Origin: Apium graveolens
Taxonomy: Eukaryota; Streptophyta; Magnoliopsida; Apiales; Apiaceae
Assembly (NCBI RefSeq): GCF_009905375.1
Contig: NC_133648.1
Span: forward strand, 307,970,565-308,034,564
Length of the DNA stretch: 64,000 nucleotides
Direction: 5' to 3'
The position numbers and the translations under genes were made by a program. A model generated the notes under the pieces. That model saw only the letters and a list, made by a program, of their open reading frames with translations, did not search any database and was not told the DNA's origin. Shown here one piece after another: positions 55,845-64,000 of the stretch (the stretch's first letter is position 1; every line of letters begins with the position of its first letter).

Positions 55845-56360
55845 GAAGTATATAGACTATGATTCTGGTATTAGTAAATGGTATTTTGATATGCCCTGTA
55901 TCTAGGGAATACAGGAAGAACGATTGAAGGATAACCTTAGAGGTTTACAAGGAGAAAGGTAATATTCAAAATTTTCAAGAATAGAAATGTTGATAAAGGA
56001 AATATGACGTAATTATAATGTTGCCAAGTGGGGCACGTGTTAAACCACGAGAAAGTATGGATCGAACCAGTAATGGTCGAAATTATTCAGGGCAATTAGG
56101 ACTTAAGATAAAAGATGTTCTAATTATGATTGAGAGTCAGTCATGACAGTGATTAACCTCTAAAGACTGAGGCAATAACTTATGGAAAAATGGTGATTTT
56201 TTTTTACTCATCAGATTTTAAGGAAAGCATTTTCACATAAGCTGTGATTGAAATAAGGTAGAAATTTATTTGGAGGTGGTTAATGTGACATTGACTGTAA
56301 GGAAATTTTACTATCAGGAAAGGCCAAAGAGGTGGCCGACACTTTAAAGGTAAGAGGATG
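55845..56360 (+). pseudogene. RT C-terminus and RNase H remnant of Tekay-N, in normal order
   Basis: Weak traces: KDNLRGLQGER and YSKFSRIEML (55930-55990), matching the [21 protein letters not shown] region of RT; then LSGKAKEVADTLK (56310-56350), matching the end of RNase H. This would be a second copy of the RNase H end, after the misplaced block at 53425-54275. Confidence 0.45.
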
Positions 56361-57599
56361 ATTATAGGCGCTCGTGCGAGAGGAATACAGTGATGATGGT
56401 TAAAGTTGTGAAGGTTGTATTATGGTTTGGAAGATTGACTTTCCTTTTGATGACTGTGCAATACCCGACCGTAATAGTAGTTGGTAAAGGTTTAATTCGC
56501 GTAATCGCCATGAACGGGCTATCTATCTTAGGAGGTCCTATCTTGAGATAAGCCAGGACCATGTTTCAAAAAGGACTAAACAAACCTTTGAGTTAAGTCT
56601 TCTATTGAAGGCATATGATTACGAATGGTATTAACCTGCTATCGTTGCTTTGATTGAAACTCTTCTGCACTTTTATCTGCTTCATGTCATGAAGGTACGT
56701 CAGAGTTTGGAGTGTTCTTCATAAATTGTGATTGGTGGTTATGTTAACTCCTTAGGAGAATTAGATACGAGATGTATGGACTCCGTATGGTTAGTTATTA
56801 AGATTTCATGGAAAAGGAATGACTACAGTGGGTCAGTGGTGGACCATAGTAAGGCAGCAATGATTCTGCGAGTAACGAGCTGATTACAACCGTGAGAGTT
56901 GTATTGGAATGGATGTTGAGATTGAGTACCACTAATCGGGTCGTGGTAATGTATAAGTTATCATTGATAGACTAATTAAGTAGAGTATCTACCTAGTGAA
57001 TTATTATTCTTTCTTATCAATAGAGAGTCGTATTATTATACGAGGAAGGTTGCGGTGCAAGCATAGAATTCTAGTAACGATGATGTCTAGAATGAGATCC
57101 CAGGTTCGATTTTCGATGTCGAGGGAGTTTCAAAGGTAATTGTGTATAAGCTCGAGGAGGGGCATGGGTCCATAGAATGATGGACGGGATAGCGAAAATA
57201 TTTAGGCACGTGAAATACGATGCTATAATACTTGATACTGATATAAATACGTTTATGTTTTGTTCTCCTATGACAAACCTCTATAATTCAGAGGTAGGTT
57301 CCAAGCCAGATATTTTATGGCAATAAAATTTTTATGAATATACAATTCTCTTCAATTCGTTCTTTTCTCTTCTTTTCATTTCATGTAATCTGAGAAGGAC
57401 AACCCTTCCAAAAGGGGAGGTATTGCCGAATGACTATCTATCTGTGTGATAGAAGCCGAGTAGGATACCAGCTATTGTTTAATTGCTTGTCAAGTACTAA
57501 AGGCTGGCCACCTTCTGTACTAACTATGCAATATAACAAGTGTTCATGATCATAGTGATCTCTCAACAAATTCCTTTACTTCTATTTGATTGATCAAAT
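56361..57599. other. Unassigned interior of Tekay-N
   Basis: 1.2 kb with no motif I can assign. The integrase zinc finger and first part of the core would be expected here but are not recognisable. Confidence 0.5.
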
Positions 57600-58532
57600 T
57601 TTGGAAAATAGAAACAACTGAAAAAGGAGTAATAAAGTGGTGGTAGTATGCGGAATGGGAACACATTCGTGATACTAAGGTTGACGTGGTTATTAAAAGG
57701 TTATAGAACGCTAACAAGCAAAAGTATAACCAGTATAATATTAGGAACGGAAGGTGATAGCGATTACGAACTGGAAAAGAATGGGTATTGAGAAGTAAAA
57801 GCTATAATGTTAGAAGCTATGATGAGAGTCTGTGCAGTAGACTTGAAAGAATTTGGAATGATCACTTAACACGGATTAAGTTAACTTACGACAATAGATC
57901 ATATGTCATTATCGAGATGTCGCCTTATGAGATCCTTGAGGGAAGACAATGTCGATCTCCCTTATGTTAGGATGAAGTTGTAGAGCGCAAGATGCTCGGA
58001 CCCGCAGTAGTCCAAAGGACCAAGGATATGATAGATCTAATCAGAGGACGGCTGGTAGTAGCCCAAGATGGACATGATAAGTATGTTGATTTGACACGAA
58101 AGGATAAAGAGTATGAAATAGGGGACCTAGTAATGTTATAGGTATCCCTTGGAAAGGATTGATGAGGTTCGGAAAGAAAGGAAAGCTAAGTCTACAATTT
58201 GTTGGACCCTGGGATATATTAAGACGTTTGGGAAGTTAGCATATGAGCTAGCCCTAACCCCGAACATGTAGCAGGTCGTAACGTGTTTCACGTATCAATG
58301 TTAAGGAAGTGTAATTCAGATGCCAGTTAAATAGGGGCATATGAGCGCATAGACATGCAACCAGACGTAACCTATATGGACCAACCAGGAAGGGTATAGA
58401 TTAAGAAGGAACGAGTGCTTAGGAGAAGGGTTATCAAACTAGTAAGAGTTTGATGGTAGAACCACAATATGGGAGAATTGACTTGAGAGTTAGAAAGTGC
58501 AATACTAAGAAAGTATCCCTATTTGTTTTCTA
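57600..58532 (+). pseudogene. Integrase C-terminus and chromodomain remnant of Tekay-N
   Basis: Pieces in order: IWNDHLTRIKLTYDNRSY and MSPYEILEGRQCRSPLC (57845-57968), stop, DEVVERKMLGPAVVQRTKDM, LIRGRLVVAQDGHDKY, FHVSMLRKCNSDAS, YERIDMQPDVTYMDQP, then the chromodomain-like ERVLRRRVIKLVRV and LRKYPYLF. At least six stops or shifts. The catalytic core is not recognisable. Confidence 0.75.
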
Positions 58533-58557
58533 TCTGATTCCGGGACGGAATCCTTTT

Positions 58558-58570
58558 AAGGAGGGGAGAC
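58558..58570 (+). other. Polypurine tract of Tekay-N
   Basis: AAGGAGGGGAGAC against the 3' LTR, preceded by GGGACGGAATCCTTTT. Intact, as required for recent reverse transcription. Confidence 0.85.
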
Positions 58571-60669
58571 TGTAATAACCCCAAAATTTTTCAACTTTTT
58601 GTAACCCTTGTGAATAGTGTTTTAGCTGAATGAGAAAACTTTTCACGCCACACTATGTAGGGGTTCTGTTATGGATATTCTGGGATTTTATTAGTACTAT
58701 ATGAAGTATATAAGTGTATGTAAATATCGTCAGAACCCAATTCCGAACACTTTGGTTTTTCCCGGAAATCCACAAGATACGGAGAGAATTGAGTATAAGG
58801 TAACAGGATAAAAAGGATTTAAATTAAAGGATTATAATAGAGGATCATAAAAAGGAATATAATGTATTGAGAAAGGTCAAGGGAACCTAAGTAATAAGAT
58901 CCCGGGTATGATCCTTCAAACGATAAACGAGAACGAAAGTTAAGCGAACCGTGCAACAGATCAGCGGTCATTAGGCAAACGATTAGGGAGTTAATCAAAG
59001 GGTTTAAGGGGAGTGATGTCATCCAACCAATAGAAAGGAGACAAGGAAGGGAGGATGACATCATAGGGGTGACATAAGCATGACATGGAAGGAAGGAGGT
59101 GTGGTTGATTTAGGACCACACAAATGCAAGGACAAGGTGGTAATTTGCTAAATCAAAAACAAAACCAAGCCAACCAACTAGCAAATCATTTCATCAAAAG
59201 TCAAAAAAAAATCAGCCAAGGCATTGTTCTTCATCTTGCTCACGGCTTTTTGCATTTTTCAAAGCTTAAAATTTCCAAAATCAAGATCCAAGCATCCTTA
59301 ATTGGTAAGAAAATTCCCTAACCTTCTTTATGCTTAGTAATGGCTATATCATAAGTTTAAGCCACAAATTCTTTCTCTAGCTTCTTGATTTAATCATTGG
59401 AGAAGACAATGAATAGTGTTTTCAAGTTTTAACTTGAGTTTTTTTCTTGTTTTCTTGAAGATCCAAGCTTTCTTAAGACTACTCCAAGCTTATTAAGGCT
59501 TCCTAGCTTCACCCACCAATCCAAGGAAGGTATACCACTTTCAAACCCTAGGTTCATATATATTATAAAGTGATTTTGATGAGTAAGATGTTATGGTATC
59601 TTGTTGTTATGTTTAGAGTTGAGATTTGGAATGGTGGTGAAATGAAATGATAATTTAGTGGTTTTGATTTAAAGAAACTTAAAGCATGATTAAAGTTAGG
59701 TTAAGCATATGTATGAATGAGTAATATTGAATTGTTTGGGATTGTTATGATGTGGTAAGGATGGGTGTTTGATGTGTGTGGATTTGAGGATGGTTTGTGA
59801 TGATTGTGGGTAGTTTTAAAAATGGGAAATCGCGTAAACATAGCCGTCGTAACGTCCGATTTTCTTTGGACTGTTTTTGTGCATAGCATTAGGACCCGAG
59901 AACCCCCTGCTAAATTGTGACCACTGCCATGTTTAGATAGCTCATGTTACGAGCTTCGTTTTGATATGTAGTTCGTCCGATTCCGATTTACGGTTTAGGA
60001 GAAACGACCGTTTCAAGTAACGGCGTTTCACGAGCGAAACTTTTTCCCTCGCCTTACTTTGGAATGTAGGTTAAAGACCAAAAAGGATTAATTAATGTGT
60101 GAAACATTTATGGTAAGTGTGTTAGGCAGTTGGTAAGTCATTCGCGAAGGAATCGCGTTAAAACTCGTAAAGGTCAATTTATTAAAAATGGTGGAGCCGA
60201 GGGTACTCGAGCGAATTAAGTAAATCGTTAAGCGCGAAAGCGAACGTTAGGACTCTAAATGGTTAAAGTCTAGTTTCTTAAGCGACCGGGGTTTAATTCC
60301 GACTTATGTTGTTGTTCATAGGTTATCGGACCCACTCTAAGCTTAAGCCTATCCGGGAGCGCTCAGGCAAGTATTCTATCCGATACACTGTTGTTGTGAT
60401 GTAAATGTATGTATATGCATTATCTTGTGATATTGCATGATTGTTATTTAGCAAATGTTGCGATATATTGTAGCATGTGATATGGTATATATGCATGCCT
60501 GTTTTATATTCTTGAGATATATATCTGTTGGTTTATTTGATAATACCTATGCTAGAGGATAGTTGTATCTTGCATATGCCCTTAGTATAGGGACCCAAAG
60601 GTGAAAATATTTTCTAAAACCGGGAGTCGAGGATCCCGAGTAGATTTTTTGTATATATGGATATGGAAC

Positions 60670-60700
<31 letters not shown>

Positions 60701-62637
60701 GGTTATAGTTTTTCCAAACTATTAACCGAATAAGGTTTATTCGATAACTTTATTTTATTTAATGAATATTATTACGAATATTCATTCGAGGACTTATGAC
60801 TCCTTTCTTTTATTTAATGAATATTATTTATAATATTCATTCGAGGTATTATGACTCAGCTTATTTTATTTATTGAATATTATTTGAATATTCATTTGAG
60901 GATCTATGACTCCGATTATTTGCTGAGATATATTCTTTATTTTATTAAAGAATAAGGTGTCGATAATCAAACTTATTTTTGATTATTCAAATAAAGATAT
61001 TACTTTCGTATAAGTATATCTTTGATTATTTGCTATTCATTTCAAGTATAAGTTTTAATACTTCTACTTCAATTATTTTATAAAGATTATTTTTATGGGA
61101 ATATTATTTATATAATAATATTCAGACATTTTCTAAATATTCTGGGGACTGATTTACTTCATTAAATCAGTTTTACTCCAAACACTCTTTAAAGTGTTTT
61201 CGAGTCTTTAAAATGATTTTCAAAAGTTAGAGCGGATCCCAAAACTATTTTTATATTTAAGATCTTCCTTTTAAAAAGGGGATTTAAATACTCGCTCAAA
61301 ACCTGGGGGATCCGGCTCGGTGGTGTGTTTTATATTCGCAACAAGGTTGCTGTCTTGGTAAAAGAGTTTTTGATTACTTACCCAATATTCGGGAAGTAAA
61401 ATTCTTGGAACAAGTTAATCCATTAACAGGCATCGCCTGGGAAATATCGGTGAGTTTTCCTTTCCAACTAGATACGACTTCTTGGTGGAGCCGTATCAAC
61501 AAGTTTCTACTTGGGGAAAGGGGGAAACGAGCTTTACGTTTCAGAGTCATGGATTTCATCTGAACTAGGAGTGGCGTAAGTGGTCGAGTAGCGCCGGCCC
61601 AGCCTTATTATATTGGCCCAAATGGCCTGGAAGTTCCGCTAAGGCGGTCCATTCCTTAGGAGTTCAGTGTTCGGTTGACAAGTAAATCCGACAGGTTCTC
61701 CTCTACATGTAGAAAATGGTGGGGTTGTACTACTACGACTGATCATCGTAAGTGGTCTTCCTGGCGCGGTAAACTCCCGTAATGAGTTCATCATCCATTT
61801 GGATAATTCTGCAACACTACCCGTAGCATTTCGATCGAAAGGCTACTAATGGGTGGTTGCCGAAGCATTGACAGGGTCAAACATTTTTATTGGTGTATCC
61901 ATTGAATGAAGTATCTCGTAACTTCATCTCTTTTCAAAATATTTCAAAGATCAAATATTTTCAAGTTTTATTTGTGGTCTCATCTATAAGATGACCTCGT
62001 GAATCTTATAATACTTTGAACGGTGATAGTTCAAGTAGCTTTATAAATGATATAAGTGTGGGGAAGTATTGGTAACTTCATTCCTTGTTTTTACTTATAT
62101 CTAGTAAGTAATTATCTTACACACGATAAAGATTTTAGTAAGTATCCATTTAGATACTTGTGTTATTGTTATCACTACATATTATCTTGCGAGCTGTAAG
62201 GCTCACTCTTGCTTTATTTCTTCATCACACAACAACAGTTAGGAGAGATGGCCAGACTCCAGCAGACCCAGCGCAAGCGCGTGGGAAGCGTCCCGCGTCT
62301 TCCCGCTGATATTGTAGCTGCTATAGCTGCAGAGGTAGATCCATTGTAGTTTAGACCATCTACTCTTGAGAATCCAATTATGTATAATTATAACTTGTGG
62401 CAGATAATGGCAATTAACTGTAAATTATCAAGTAATCATTTTGGGTTGTAATAATTTTAAATTGTGGATTCAAAGACTTGTACTTATTTAAATTTCATCT
62501 CTGAGACTATAACGGGTTGTGGTGTGTGTTAGTGTGGGGTCACAGCATAAGGTTATTTATTAATTAAGTGAAGTGATATTGTGGAAAGAAAGACCGTGAC
62601 GACCCGGATCCCCGACCCCGGATCTGGGGGTGTTACA
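58571..62637 (+). mobile_element. 3' LTR of Tekay-N (4067 bp)
   Basis: Copy of 48937-53005. Offsets stay at 9634 up to the AT run and 9632 after it, and four incidental frames translate identically in both. It carries the hairpin chain at about 60705-61199 and the small basic frame at 62248-62349. Confidence 0.94.
62248..62349 (+). CDS. Small basic frame in the Tekay-N 3' LTR (33 residues)
   Basis: Identical to the frame at 52616-52717. Confidence 0.4.
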   Translation: MARLQQTQRKRVGSVPRLPADIVAAIAAEVDPL

Positions 62638-62642
62638 GTAAA
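62638..62642. repeat. Right target-site duplication of Tekay-N (GTAAA)
   Basis: GTAAA also precedes Tekay-N at 48932-48936; the empty site is at 38986-38990. Confidence 0.93.
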
Positions 62643-64000
62643 GTAATGCGTTCTAATGACGTGTCGGTCGATAACGATATTGTGAAGCGTAATTGAAACG
62701 CTGAGCGTCGGGCCGTCAGGCTGAACGTGACCCGGTACGCGTAGAACGGAATAAAAATTAAAGAAGGACAAATTTTATGATCAGACATGAGTTTTGATAT
62801 GTTCGTATGTGTGCTTGCTTGTCTGTATGCATGATTACGTGATCTGTTGACATTTTTATGGATTTAAGGGAATTATTTGATTTAAATAAGGTTTATTTAA
62901 CCTTCGCACATTTTTATAAAATTATCTGAGTAAGATAAAGGCATGAGATTTGTTCTGTTATCTTCTTCATAGTCCTAGAGACTTTCTAAAAATGATGGAC
63001 GGATTTATTTGGTGATCGTTGCATTATAAATTGATTTTTATGTGATAAAATGCTATTATTATCACAAACTTGTGAAAATCATATAAAATCAACCGTTCGC
63101 TCAAAAGTTTATTATGAGCAATGGTTGGAAAGCTAATTTCGAGATCTACGTCTTAAAATTGTCATTTGCAATAATTTTTGACTTTTCGAGAGGGATATAT
63201 TCAATATTCGATTTCTATCTTATTTAAGTAAAAAGAAAGGATTAATCAAACAAAAAAGGATTTAGTAGATTACTAAAATACCCTTGGCCCTGATACAAAA
63301 ATAAACTCACTCTCCCCCCTCCCTCCCTTCTTCTTTCTTTTCCCGTGAGCATCCTCCCCCTCTCCCTCACTTTTTTCTTCCTCTCTCTCGAACACACACT
63401 CTCTCTCTCTCGGATCTCTCCCCATCTCTCTTCTCTCTCTTGCATGCAACACCGAATACTCATTCAAATTCAAAGATATTACCATCTATAGCTTCTATTT
63501 TCTGTATAATACTCAAACACCACTTGCATATAAGTGTTTATGTAAGTGTTTATGGTTCCATCTCTATGGTTGTGTTGAAGGAAATACGATTTCTTGATAC
63601 ATGATCACAAGAGAAGATTCAAGAAATTTTTTGGTTTAAAACTCAAGAGGAGACCCGTTATGGGCACTCTTAAGTTCGACCACCACCGGCCATGATCCAA
63701 GGAGAGCCGGTGGAATTTTAAGAAAATGATATGTTAATGTGATTTTTGAGTTTTATGCTCTTTAAAAATTTTATGTAGCTATTGCATGTCTTGGTTTCTT
63801 GAAAAGTTCAAAAAGGGTTTTGTACTTCCTTTGAAATTTAAGTGTGTGATTGATAAATGGATTGCTATGAATATGTTAAAAGAATTTGGATTTGTATAAT
63901 TGATTTGATGCTTAAGGAATCGAATTTGAGGGTTGCATGTTGGGGATTTTGGTTCGGCGTTGTACTAATAAAAAGGGGAATTGGATTTGATGACTTGATC
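62643..64000 (+). mobile_element. 3' LTR of Tekay-2, second part (continues past the window)
   Basis: Matches the 5' LTR from 38991 onward. It contains 66 bases (63129-63194) missing from the 5' LTR and a longer CT-rich leader. About 2.5 kb of this LTR should lie beyond the window. Confidence 0.92.

Larger units (their letters stand above)
48937..62637 (+). mobile_element. Tekay-N: recently inserted non-autonomous Tekay element
   Basis: 13.7 kb, with LTRs 48937-53005 (4069 bp) and 58571-62637 (4067 bp) and the duplication GTAAA on both sides. The only LTR difference I noticed is two bases in an AT run. PBS and PPT are intact. The 5.6 kb interior holds only broken pieces of gag and pol, in an unusual order, with no frame longer than about 160 codons on either strand. 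Such damage in a copy with fresh LTRs means that the element was already defective and was mobilised by proteins from another Tekay element. Confidence 0.93.
38719..64000 (+). mobile_element. Tekay-2: plus-strand Tekay chromovirus, runs past the window
   Basis: 5' LTR 38719-42845, PBS, pre-gag frame, gag, full pol set, PPT, then a 3' LTR starting at 48666 that is split by Tekay-N and continues at 62643 to beyond the window. Its protein domains closely match Tekay-1, but its LTRs are different and longer (4.1 kb), so it is another Tekay family. About eight lesions break gag-pol. The left flank ATCTG (38714-38718) is the predicted target duplication. Confidence 0.92.

Noticed and set aside
63242..63485. 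Arg/Glu-rich minus-strand frames
   Set aside because: Translation of the CT-rich leader in the Tekay-2 3' LTR.

Overview
This window looks like a piece of a large, repeat-rich flowering-plant (eudicot-like) nuclear genome. I found no host protein gene, tRNA or rRNA. Nearly all of it is LTR retrotransposons, many inserted into one another. Evidence for a plant: Tekay-type chromoviruses with a chromodomain-like integrase tail, Tat-lineage elements with a second RNase H and an antisense gene, initiator-Met primer sites, and TGGGCY site II promoter motifs. An Apiales or other asterid source is only a guess.

Layout. 1-2227: end of a minus-strand LTR element (copia/SIRE-like, tentative), inserted in the remnant of a Tekay element (Tekay-3, 2228-6684, minus). 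6754 to about 9600: an older, divergent Tekay-like LTR (Tekay-4). 10186-20676: Tat-1, a nearly complete minus-strand Tat element with 0.5 kb LTRs, decayed gag-pol, and a plus-strand antisense gene with two introns and its own promoter. 21410-38718: Tat-2, a sister of Tat-1 that lacks the antisense gene. It is split by Tekay-1 (22021-34185, minus, target duplication ACCTA) and cut on the right by Tekay-2 (38719 to beyond the window, plus). The 3' LTR of Tekay-2 is in turn split by Tekay-N (48937-62637, plus, target duplication GTAAA).

Order of events: Tat-2 landed first, then Tekay-1 and Tekay-2 landed in it, then Tekay-N landed in Tekay-2. Tekay-1 is the best coding copy (a 739-codon RT/RNase H/integrase frame) but has a stop in RT and a broken gag. 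Tekay-2 has about eight coding lesions. Tekay-N is the surprise: its two 4.07 kb LTRs look essentially identical, so it moved very recently, yet its 5.6 kb interior is a rearranged wreck of gag-pol. It must have been copied by proteins supplied in trans.

The most interesting unexplained structures are: a chain of twelve consecutive hairpins in the Tekay-N LTR; a covarying hairpin followed by a tiny basic reading frame near the 3' end of several Tekay LTRs; an extra acidic/coiled reading frame upstream of gag in several Tekay elements; and unrelated palindrome-rich repeat arrays at the same place in the two Tat elements.
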